A program made the position numbers and the translations under genes. Positions 6,973 to 12,689 of a DNA stretch of 12,689 nt are shown piece by piece. Positions within the stretch are counted from its first letter, which is position 1, and each line of letters begins with the position of its first letter. The stretch is from positions 20,151 through 32,839 of the forward strand of contig DDFO01000007.1 in NCBI GenBank assembly GCA_002337215.1. Reading direction: 5' to 3'. The notes below the pieces were generated by a model. It was not told the DNA's origin. It saw only the letters and a program-made list of their open reading frames with translations, and did not search any database. Source of the DNA: Phycisphaerales bacterium UBA1926 (GTDB taxonomy: Bacteria > Planctomycetota > Phycisphaerae > Phycisphaerales > UBA1924).

Positions 6973-7659
6973 TCAGCCGCGTCGACGCCGTGTTGCCGCC
7001 CCGAGGCCCATCGCGAGCACCGCGAACGCACCCGGCGCGGGGACCTCGCTGAACACGAGCGAGAACTCGCCGCTCGTATCGAACAGGAGCGAGGTGCCCC
7101 CCGATCCGCTCGCGCTGCGGTTGAGCCTGAATTCCAGGGTGTAGGTGCCTGGGCCCAGCACGCCCGTCTCGTCGAGCGTTGCGCCGACGGGTGTTCCCTC
7201 GATCTGCGCTCCGTTGCCGTCCTTGAGCGACAGGAAGTTGCCCGGTGATTGCAGCGCGAACGAGGCGTCGAGGTCGTACTGGATCGAGCCCACGACGGTG
7301 AAGTAGACAAAGGTCCTGAGCGACGCGCCGGTCACGCCCGAGCCGCCCCGGGTCCACTCGATGAATGCATCGCTCGAGCCGACCGCCGAGAGGTTGCTCA
7401 CCGTGAGCGAACTCGAAAGGTCTGCGGTCATGCTGGAGCCGCTCATCGGGGGCACAACAAAGAGCAGGTCGGAGGAAATCGTCTGGGGCAGGGGGCCCGC
7501 CTGGAGCGACGAACTGTCCGCGCCGATGTCGGATGGGCTCCCGCTCATGTCGAATGTCGCGGTTGCGGTCGTGCTCGCCCCGGTGATGGTGACCGAAGCG
7601 CCGGCGAACGCGGTGCACAGGGTAACGCCCACCGCGGCGGTGTTCATGGAAAACGTCAT
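6973..7659 (-). CDS. Secreted Ser/Thr-rich protein with PEP-CTERM-like sorting tail
   Basis: 228 aa. GGAG lies 7 nt before ATG 7659. A signal peptide spans residues 1-21 (cleavage near AFAGAS). The mature part is beta-strand-rich and dominated by Ser, Thr, Gly and Asp (for example TITGASTTATATFDMSG), with LDETGVLGPGTYTLEFRLN near the C-terminus. That pattern resembles the beta-sandwich surface proteins common among PEP-CTERM substrates. The last 23 residues show the tripartite sorting signal: VPAPG (206-210), a hydrophobic stretch (AFAVLAMGLGAA), then RRRR. The motif is PAP rather than PEP, a variant frequent in planctomycetes. The protein is expected to be exported and processed by an exosortase-like enzyme, which is not encoded here. 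Specific function unknown. It stands alone, facing the HTH-receiver gene across a shared terminator. Confidence 0.88.
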   Translation of the reverse strand: MTFSMNTAAVGVTLCTAFAGASVTITGASTTATATFDMSGSPSDIGADSSSLQAGPLPQTISSDLLFVVPPMSGSSMTADLSSSLTVSNLSAVGSSDAFIEWTRGGSGVTGASLRTFVYFTVVGSIQYDLDASFALQSPGNFLSLKDGNGAQIEGTPVGATLDETGVLGPGTYTLEFRLNRSASGSGGTSLLFDTSGEFSLVFSEVPAPGAFAVLAMGLGAATRRRRG

Positions 7660-7712
7660 GTCGTGTCTCCGTCTTGTCGTGCGGACGCCGAACGGCTCCG
7701 CACCCTCATCCT

Positions 7713-7737
7713 AAAAAACGGCGGGCTCTCGCCCCCC
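7713..7737 (-). terminator. Probable Rho-independent terminator on the minus strand
   Basis: Read on the minus strand, a GC-rich hairpin GGGGGGC / GAGA / GCCCGCC (one G-G mismatch, GNRA-type tetraloop) is followed by GTTTTTT. It lies about 230 bp downstream of the M42 peptidase stop and 54 bp upstream of the PEP-CTERM-type gene, so it would insulate the two. The remaining sequence between 7660 and 7966 shows no gene that I can support. Confidence 0.55.
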
Positions 7738-7966
7738 CTCGAATCTCCGAGAGTACCACGAACTGGCGTGCGGGCCAACCAGCGCGGCTCGGCGCTATCG
7801 GACCGTTCGGGCGTCCCATGTTCCGAAACGAGGGCCATCCATGCCATACCGAATTGCGGAGGGCGATGTACCAGCGCACGTATCGCGCCCAACACGGAGC
7901 GGCTCGTGGTTTCTCGAAGGCTCTCGATCGCCTGATCTTGAACGCGTCAGACTGCCCCGGGACGGC

Positions 7967-9049
7967 TCACTTCGCGTCGCCCATGAACGCCGCGAGGATG
8001 TCGCACGCCGCCTGGAGATCCGACTTGTGGATCATCTCGGTCACCGTGTGGATGTACCGCGTGCCCACGGTGATCCCCACGGCCTTCGCGCCCGCCGCCG
8101 CTTGCTGCGCCGCGGCGCCGTCCTGCCCGCCGGCCGACAGGATCGACCGCTGATACGGGATCCGCTTCTTCTTCGCGAGTTTCTCGATCTGGCTCGCCAG
8201 CCCGTGATCGCTGATGAACGACCCGTCCTTGAGGTGCAGCGCGAAGCCCTTGCCGTGGGTGCTGACGGCGTCCGCCTCGGAGATCCCGGGCGTGTCGCAC
8301 GCGAGCGTCACGTCGATCCCGATCCCGATGTCGGGCCTGACGGCGAACGCGGCGGTTTTCGCCCCGCGGAGCCCGACCTCTTCCTGGGTCGTGAACGCGA
8401 CGACGATCTCGCAGGCGTGCCCCGTCCCGCTCTTGACGAGCTTGCGGACCGATTCGATCCCCAGCCAGCAGGCGACGCGGTTGTCGAGCGCCTTGCTCAC
8501 CAGCTTGTCGCCCATCTCCAGGAACGGCTCGTCCATGACGACGTAGTCGCCCACCCGCACCCGCTTCTTCGCGTCGTCGCCGCTGAGGCCCACATCGACG
8601 AAGAACTCGCTGACCTCGGGCACCTTCTTGCGGTCCTCGGGGCTCTGCGTGTGGATGGGCTTGCCCCCGGGGTTCATCACGCCCTTGAACTCGCCGTCCT
8701 CGGTGATCACCAGCACACGCCGGCTGAACAGGTTCCGCGGGTCGAATCCACCCGCGTTGTTGAGCCACAGGAAGCCCTTGTCGTCCACGTGCCGGACATA
8801 GAACCCGATCTCGTCCATGTGGCAGAGCTGCATCAGCTTCCGCGGCTCGCCCTTCACGCTCCGCTTCTTGCTCTGCTTGCCCTTGCCGGCGGTTCTGGGC
8901 GAGCGACGGCAGATCAGCGAGCCCATCGCGTCGGTTTCGATCGAATCAAAGAGATCCGAGACCTCATCCCGGATGAGCGCACGCACACGCTCTTCCCGCC
9001 CGGGGACGCCCGGCATCTCGCACAACCGCTTTAGCAGATCGATGTTCAT
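7967..9049 (-). CDS. M42-family metallo-aminopeptidase (glutamyl aminopeptidase / endoglucanase-M-like)
   Basis: 360 aa from ATG 9049. I prefer this start because GGAG lies 9 nt upstream and M42 proteins normally begin a few residues before LLKRLCEMPGVPG; ATG 9076 would add nine residues (MNQKKERDA). Numbered from 9049, the dinuclear metal ligands and catalytic residues are visible: H77 and D79 (CHMDEIGF), bridging D189 (ALDNR), E223/E224 (TTQEEVGLRGA), D246 (GIDVTLACD) and H334 (YIHTVTE). The order is that of the M42 fold, with the PDZ-like insert domain between the first His and the bridging Asp. The enzyme should be a cytoplasmic self-compartmentalised aminopeptidase releasing N-terminal residues from peptides. 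An extra Lys/Arg-rich stretch (about residues 48-71) interrupts the region before CHMDE. The gene is divergent from ygfZ with a gap of about 120 bp. Confidence 0.93.
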   Translation of the reverse strand: MNIDLLKRLCEMPGVPGREERVRALIRDEVSDLFDSIETDAMGSLICRRSPRTAGKGKQSKKRSVKGEPRKLMQLCHMDEIGFYVRHVDDKGFLWLNNAGGFDPRNLFSRRVLVITEDGEFKGVMNPGGKPIHTQSPEDRKKVPEVSEFFVDVGLSGDDAKKRVRVGDYVVMDEPFLEMGDKLVSKALDNRVACWLGIESVRKLVKSGTGHACEIVVAFTTQEEVGLRGAKTAAFAVRPDIGIGIDVTLACDTPGISEADAVSTHGKGFALHLKDGSFISDHGLASQIEKLAKKKRIPYQRSILSAGGQDGAAAQQAAAGAKAVGITVGTRYIHTVTEMIHKSDLQAACDILAAFMGDAK

Positions 9050-9156
9050 CGCGTCACGCTCCTTCTTCTGATTCATGCGTCAGCCCTCGGCACCCGGGGA
9101 TCTCGACTCGACAATCTCAGGACGCCAAACCGAAAATCGACCGCGCTTTGTAAGCG

Positions 9157-9162
9157 TAGCAT
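9157..9162 (+). promoter_or_regulatory. Possible -10 box for a leaderless ygfZ transcript
   Basis: TAGCAT at 9157-9162 ends 6 nt before ATG 9169, so transcription would start at or next to the start codon. No Shine-Dalgarno is visible upstream of ATG 9169, which fits a leaderless message. No convincing -35 box is present at the usual spacing, so this remains tentative. Confidence 0.3.
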
Positions 9163-9168
9163 CCGGCG

Positions 9169-10395
9169 ATGACCAACCGCTCACCACTCGCCGAGTCCTT
9201 CCGCAACGCAGGGATCGATCTCCTGCCCTACGGCCCGCCCGCGCACGGCATCGAACTAGTCGAGTCCTTCGGCGAGCTCGATTTCGAGTACGCCGCGCTC
9301 CGGAAATCCTGCGTCCTCATCGACCGCCCCGATCGCGGGACCGTCGAGGTCACCGGACCCGACGCGGTCAGCTTCCTGCAGAGCATGCTCACGCAGGACA
9401 TCGCGAAGATCCCCGTCCACGGCTCCGCCGCTTCGTTCTGGCTCAACAAGAAAGGCCGGATCGTCGCCGATATGCGGCTGACCAAGGTCCACGCCGAATC
9501 CGGCGTCAAACTCCTCATCGATCTCGACGCCTACGCCGTCGCTCCCACGATCGAATCACTCGATGCCTACCTCATCATGGAGGAGGCCGAGCTGACCGAC
9601 GCGACGGAGCGCACGCACCGTTTCAGCCTGCAGGGCCCGACGGGCCCCGCCCTCATCGCCGCGGCCGGGGAGCGGCAGGCGGGCGACGCCGCGACGGACC
9701 TCGCAGACAACGCGGCGTGCGTCTGTTCGATCGCGGGCGCCCCGGTGCTCATCACCCGCGCCGACACGACCGGGACGATCGGGCTCGAACTCGCGGTGCC
9801 TGCCGAGTCGGCGCAGGCCGTGTGGGACCGGCTCATCGAAGTGGGGCAGGTGGCGGCGGACGCGGACCCACACAACCTGCCGGAACGCGAGTCATCGAAG
9901 ATCAAGCTCCGCCCCGCGGGGTGGCTCGCGTACAACACCGCCCGCATCGAGGCCGGCACGCCGCTCTTCCATATCGACTTCAACACCGAATCCCTCCCCG
10001 GCGAGACGGGCCTGCTCGAATCGCGCGTGTCCTTCACCAAGGGCTGCTACCTGGGTCAGGAGATCGTCGCCCGCATGTTCAACCTCGGGTCGCCCAAGCA
10101 ACGCCTTGTCGCGATCAAGCCGGGCGGAGAGCATCTGCGGACCGACGAGGGCCATCCCCGCCAGCCCGTGGGGGGCACGGAGGTCTATCAGGACGCCGGG
10201 CCGGACGGCACCCCGATCGGCAAGCCCGTGGGCTCGGTGACGAGTTCGACGATCAGCCCGATGAACGGGGGCGAGCCGATCTGCCTCGCGATGGTGAAGG
10301 GCGACTACGCGGAACCCGGCACGGAACTGTTCGTTCACGCGGAGGGGGCCATGCTGTCGGGCAAGGTGCGCGAGGGGTTGTCGTTTCTCGGCTAA
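9169..10395 (+). CDS. ygfZ: YgfZ/GcvT-family folate-binding protein (Fe-S cluster maintenance)
   Basis: 408 aa. The diagnostic YgfZ motif KGCYLGQE followed by R302 is at residues 291-302, with the conserved Cys293; this separates YgfZ from the glycine-cleavage T protein GcvT. The N-terminal part shows the family pattern: LDFEYAALRKSCVLIDRPDRG (37-57), VTGPDAVSFLQSMLTQDI (61-78) and WLNKKGRIVADMRL (91-104). LIMEEAEL and FSLQGPTGP (152-160) follow as in GcvT-fold proteins. YgfZ binds tetrahydrofolate and supports assembly or repair of certain Fe-S enzymes such as MiaB; the role is taken from the family. The protein is longer than E. coli YgfZ (326 aa), with extra sequence around 318-355 before the C-terminal barrel domain. 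Its stop codon overlaps that of the convergent downstream gene. Confidence 0.93.
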   Translation: MTNRSPLAESFRNAGIDLLPYGPPAHGIELVESFGELDFEYAALRKSCVLIDRPDRGTVEVTGPDAVSFLQSMLTQDIAKIPVHGSAASFWLNKKGRIVADMRLTKVHAESGVKLLIDLDAYAVAPTIESLDAYLIMEEAELTDATERTHRFSLQGPTGPALIAAAGERQAGDAATDLADNAACVCSIAGAPVLITRADTTGTIGLELAVPAESAQAVWDRLIEVGQVAADADPHNLPERESSKIKLRPAGWLAYNTARIEAGTPLFHIDFNTESLPGETGLLESRVSFTKGCYLGQEIVARMFNLGSPKQRLVAIKPGGEHLRTDEGHPRQPVGGTEVYQDAGPDGTPIGKPVGSVTSSTISPMNGGEPICLAMVKGDYAEPGTELFVHAEGAMLSGKVREGLSFLG

Positions 10396-10859
10396 GCAAG
10401 ATCGTCGGCTCTGTTCTTCCGCCCGCTGTTCATCCATGCATTGGCAGCCAGCGTCAGTCCGAGGAACATCGCGACCGGGAGCGTTGCGACAACGAGCCCG
10501 ATCAGCACCGCGAGGGGCGAGCCCATCCCCGTGCCAGGCTCTTCCCACGGGATGACGACGCGAGCGATCACAGGGCACAGCAGCGTGAACAGACACGCGC
10601 CGATCCGCAGCACATCGCTCGCGAACGTCCCGGGTGAGCAGAACCGACGCAGCGAGAGCATAATCGCCGTGCACCAACTCAGCCCGCAGATCACCAGGAT
10701 GATCCAGATGCGATGCCGGAACGGCTCCCACGGTGTGCCGACAGTGTGAACCGCCATCGCGATCCCCATCAGGATCGGCACGACGAGCGAGAGCGTCAGC
10801 AAGAGATTGAACGAGACCGCGGGGATCGACCCGCGCCGAGGCTGTGGATTGTGCGTCAT
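10392..10859 (-). CDS. Four-TM integral membrane protein of unknown function
   Basis: 155 aa from ATG 10859. Upstream in-frame ATGs (10913, 10988) lie inside the palindromic repeat and add Cys/Pro/Ala-rich sequence with no membrane character, so I reject them. A short basic N-terminus (MTHNPQPRRG) is followed by four hydrophobic segments: FNLLLTLSLVVPILMGIAMAV, IWIILVICGLSWCTAIML, IGACLFTLLCPVIARVVI and LAVLIGLVVATLPVAMFLGL. The tail is basic (SGRKNRADD). No catalytic or ligand motif is apparent and I do not recognise the family. No strong Shine-Dalgarno is present before 10859. The stop codon (10392-10394) overlaps the ygfZ stop tail to tail, leaving no room for a separate terminator between the two. 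Hydrophobicity and codon pattern support a real gene; function unknown. Confidence 0.7.
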   Translation of the reverse strand: MTHNPQPRRGSIPAVSFNLLLTLSLVVPILMGIAMAVHTVGTPWEPFRHRIWIILVICGLSWCTAIMLSLRRFCSPGTFASDVLRIGACLFTLLCPVIARVVIPWEEPGTGMGSPLAVLIGLVVATLPVAMFLGLTLAANAWMNSGRKNRADDLA

Positions 10860-10904
10860 TCGCCGGGCGTACGCACCCGCCGATGCGTGAGTTCGACATC
10901 CAGC

Positions 10905-10994
10905 GGGTGCCATGGAAACACCGCAGAGCGGTTTTTCCATGTTCTTGGGGATCGCAGAAGAGCATGGCAAAGGCTGCGCCGTTGCCATGGCACC
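10905..10994. repeat. REP/MITE-like palindromic unit 1
   Basis: A 90-bp unit bounded by GGGTGCCA (10905-10912) and its reverse complement TGGCACC (10988-10994). Inside, hairpin 1 (10911-10941) pairs CATGGAAA with TTTCCATG, then ACCGC with GCGGT, across one mismatch and a 3-nt loop (13 of 14 pairs). Hairpin 2 (10963-10989) pairs CATGGCAA with TTGCCATG, then GGC with GCC, with the same single internal mismatch and 3-nt loop. A further 8-bp inverted repeat, GCACCCGC (10873-10880) with GCGGGTGC (10903-10910), overlaps the left edge. No transposase is nearby. Confidence 0.75.
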
Positions 10995-11002
10995 GGTCTG
11001 TG

Positions 11003-11095
11003 GGGTGCCACGACTCGCCGAAGGCGCAGTCGTGCCGGTCGTTCACGCGGTCACTCCGGAACACCGCTGCGCCGAAGCGGCGAGCGGTGGCACCC
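11003..11095. repeat. REP/MITE-like palindromic unit 2
   Basis: A 93-bp unit bounded by GGGTGCCA (11003-11010) and TGGCACCC (11088-11095), 8 bp after unit 1. Hairpin 3 (11009-11034) pairs CACGACT with AGTCGTG, then CGCC with GGCG, around loop GAA with one bulged C. Hairpin 4 (11062-11089) pairs CACCGCT with AGCGGTG, then CGCC with GGCG, with one bulged G and a 5-nt loop. The layout matches unit 1 although the stem sequences differ. It ends 16 bp after the ribD stop codon, so it could also stabilise or end the ribD message. Confidence 0.75.
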
Positions 11096-11111
11096 AGAAT
11101 TCCGCTCGTGA

Positions 11112-12275
11112 CTAACCCCGCTCCCGTCGGTATGTCAACTCCACATCCTGCCCAACCCGCTTCACTCGGCAAAGCTCGAACCGTCGGCCCTCGCTCAATC
11201 GCTCGGCAATCCGCCCCGAGGCCGCCGCCATCGCTTCCGCGTCGCCCAGCAGCAGGGGGGCGACGTAGACGACCGCCTCGCAGATCAGGTCCGCCTCGAA
11301 CAGGGAGCCCAGCAGGCCGGGCCCGGCTTCGACCATCAGGTTTGTTACGCCGTACTCGCCCGCGAGCGCTTCGAGCAGCATGTCGAGGCGGAGCCTCCCC
11401 GCGCTGTCCAGATGCTCGGGCACGCCGATGAACTCGCACCCGAACTGTTCGAGCTGCTCACGCCGGGTCTCGATGATCCCGCTGGTGAGCAGGTCCTTGT
11501 TGACGACGATCGACGTGGGGGTGTCGCCCGCCGTGCGCACGATCGCGCGGTCGTCGGTGATGTCGAGGTCGCGGTCGAGCACGATCCGCCGGCAGGGCCG
11601 ACGGAGCCGGCGCACGCCGCGCGCCGTCAGCATCGGGTCGTCGGCCATCACCGTCCCGAGCCCCGTCAGAATCGCATCCATCCGTGCGCGCAGCCGGTGG
11701 ACCCGCCGGCGCGACATGGGCCCGCTGATCCACTGGCTCTCCCCGGTCCGCGTCGCGATCCGACCGTCGATCGTCTGCGCCCACTTCGCGACCACCCAGG
11801 GCAGGCCGGTCTGGACGCGGTAGATGAACGGGTCGCTCAGCCGGGCCGCCATCACGCTCGCGTCACTCAGCCTCGCCTCGATGCCGGCATTCCTGAGCAC
11901 GTCGATCCCGCCCGCCGAGACTTCCGCCGGGTCCGAGCGCGCGAACACGACCGCCCCGACCTTCGCTCCGATCAGCGCATCCGTGCAGGGCGGCTGCTTG
12001 CCATGATGCACGCACGGCTCGAGGGTGCAGTACACCGTCGCGCCCGCGGGGTCGTTCCCCTTGCGCGCACAATCCGCGAGGGCCTCACGCTCCGCGTGCA
12101 ACCCCCCGAATCGCTGGTGATGGCCGATACCGAGGATCTCGCCGCCCCGGACGATCACCGCCCCGACCATCGGGTTCGGCTCGACATCGCCAGCCGCGCG
12201 CATCGCGACGCGGGCCGCCATGTCGAGGTACCTGCGATCGTGGACTCTGGACGCTGGATAGGTCTCGACACTCAT
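11112..12275 (-). CDS. ribD: RibD: bifunctional diaminohydroxyphosphoribosylaminopyrimidine deaminase / 5-amino-6-(5-phosphoribosylamino)uracil reductase
   Basis: 387 aa, usual size for RibD. It carries out the second and third steps of riboflavin synthesis from GTP: deamination of the pyrimidine, then NADPH-dependent reduction of the ribose. The N-terminal deaminase domain (about 12-150) shows NPMVGAVIV, the zinc and catalytic motif HAEREAL (ligand H60, catalytic E62) and EPCVHHGKQPPC (ligands C88 and C97). The C-terminal RibD_C reductase domain (about 158-385) shows KWAQTIDGRIATRTGESQWI, DAILTGLGTVMADDPMLTAR and VEAGPGLLGSLFEADL. The start ATG overlaps the stop of the upstream gene as ATGA, implying translational coupling. 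No FMN riboswitch is seen, and no other rib gene is in view. The palindromic repeats begin 16 bp beyond its stop. Confidence 0.96.
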   Translation of the reverse strand: MSVETYPASRVHDRRYLDMAARVAMRAAGDVEPNPMVGAVIVRGGEILGIGHHQRFGGLHAEREALADCARKGNDPAGATVYCTLEPCVHHGKQPPCTDALIGAKVGAVVFARSDPAEVSAGGIDVLRNAGIEARLSDASVMAARLSDPFIYRVQTGLPWVVAKWAQTIDGRIATRTGESQWISGPMSRRRVHRLRARMDAILTGLGTVMADDPMLTARGVRRLRRPCRRIVLDRDLDITDDRAIVRTAGDTPTSIVVNKDLLTSGIIETRREQLEQFGCEFIGVPEHLDSAGRLRLDMLLEALAGEYGVTNLMVEAGPGLLGSLFEADLICEAVVYVAPLLLGDAEAMAAASGRIAERLSEGRRFELCRVKRVGQDVELTYRRERG

Positions 12276-12689
12276 GCCAGGCGCACCATCGTCGTGCGTT
12301 CGTCGGGTTGCAGGATCGCGTCGGCGTCGCGGAGCCAGCGCCGGGCATCCTGCACATACCCCGCGGTCGGTTTGAGCTCAGGCATCCGCGACCGGAAGTA
12401 CCGGTTCATGCGCGCCATGAGCAACTCGCGCACCAGCTTTGCGGCCATGGATGCGAGAGCCGCGGGAAGGTGCCGATCCTCCGCCTGCGTCTCGAAGTTC
12501 ACCGCGATTTTTCCGCCTCTGAGCAGATACCGGCTCGCGTGATTCGTGCGCAGCGCCATCTCGGCGCCCTCCCCCGGGAAGGCCTTGGCGATGATGTCCT
12601 CGTAATCGATCCGGCCCGATTGGCGGTCGCAGATGATGCGCACGGGGCCGTTCGAGTCTGCGTCGGCAAGCGTCGCGGCGAGGGGGAGC
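12272..12689 (-). CDS. RNase HII-like protein (partial, 5' end off window)
   Basis: The minus-strand frame is open to the right edge (138 codons visible). A GTG at 12643 is only an internal codon; the sequence upstream (LPLAATLADADSNGP) reads as protein, so the true start lies outside. The C-terminal part resembles RNase HII: DRHLPAALASMAAKLVRE fits the family pattern of an active-site Asp, a Pro four residues on, then ASI, AK and R-D/E. PTAGYVQDARRWL fits the following GY-x-T-x2-H segment. CDRQSGRIDY may carry another acidic active-site residue. RNase HII cuts the RNA strand of RNA-DNA hybrids. This protein is divergent (His of the GY segment missing) and may be a lineage-specific relative of unknown substrate rather than RnhB. 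It overlaps ribD by 4 nt. Confidence 0.6.
   Translation of the reverse strand, partial: LPLAATLADADSNGPVRIICDRQSGRIDYEDIIAKAFPGEGAEMALRTNHASRYLLRGGKIAVNFETQAEDRHLPAALASMAAKLVRELLMARMNRYFRSRMPELKPTAGYVQDARRWLRDADAILQPDERTTMVRLA

Noticed and set aside
7841..9034. Plus-strand open frame of 397 codons opposite the M42 peptidase
   Set aside because: The complementary strand carries all the M42 metal ligands in order; this frame has none of the features of a real protein.
10911..10941. Hairpin 1 of the repeat as a Rho-independent terminator
   Set aside because: The T-run lies within the stem rather than after it, so it does not fit an intrinsic terminator.
10860..10988. N-terminal extension of the four-TM protein through the palindromic repeat
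   Set aside because: The added residues have no membrane or domain character, lack a ribosome site and are encoded by the hairpin repeat.
10905..11095. CRISPR array
   Set aside because: Only two units, whose internal sequences differ and whose shared parts are short inverted termini, not direct repeats with regular spacers; no cas gene is nearby.
12276..12400. FMN riboswitch ahead of ribD
   Set aside because: ribD starts inside the coding end of the upstream gene with a 4-nt overlap, leaving no leader in which a riboswitch could fold.

Overview
The window looks like chromosomal DNA from a high-GC member of the Planctomycetes, most likely class Phycisphaerae. Three things point there: a secreted protein ending in a PEP-CTERM-like tail (VPAPG, hydrophobic stretch, RRRR), a MerR/excisionase-type HTH fused to a receiver domain, and envelope proteins with HEAT and TPR repeats. 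This assignment is inference from protein style; there is no rRNA or marker gene in view.

Region 1 (1-5725, all minus strand, read right to left) is an envelope gene group: an exported HEAT-repeat protein with an embedded receiver-like domain, a small single-pass membrane protein, a secretin of the type II secretion/type IV pilus class, and, 12 bp downstream of the secretin, a TPR lipoprotein that runs off the left edge. A TPR lipoprotein directly after a secretin recalls the pilotins (PilF, TadD). The leaders of the HEAT gene and the secretin gene each carry a 14-bp-period tandem array.

Region 2 (5726-6934) is a divergent intergenic region of about 570 bp followed by a plus-strand regulator: an HTH domain joined to a receiver whose phospho-acceptor Asp is Asn. 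It ends in a strong bidirectional terminator shared with the convergent PEP-CTERM-type gene (6973-7659).

Region 3 (7660-10859) is ordinary housekeeping: an M42 aminopeptidase (minus), a divergent YgfZ folate-binding Fe-S maintenance protein (plus, possibly leaderless), and a convergent four-TM protein whose stop codon overlaps that of ygfZ.

Region 4 (10860-12689) holds a composite palindromic repeat of two units, each bounded by GGGTGCCA/TGGCACC and carrying two hairpins, then ribD of riboflavin synthesis, translationally coupled (ATGA overlap) to an upstream RNase HII-like gene cut by the right edge.

The points most worth a second look are the two degenerate receiver domains encoded on either side of one divergent intergenic region (one of them apparently exported), the paired 14-bp arrays, and the composite palindromic repeat. 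No tRNA, rRNA, CRISPR array or complete insertion sequence was seen.
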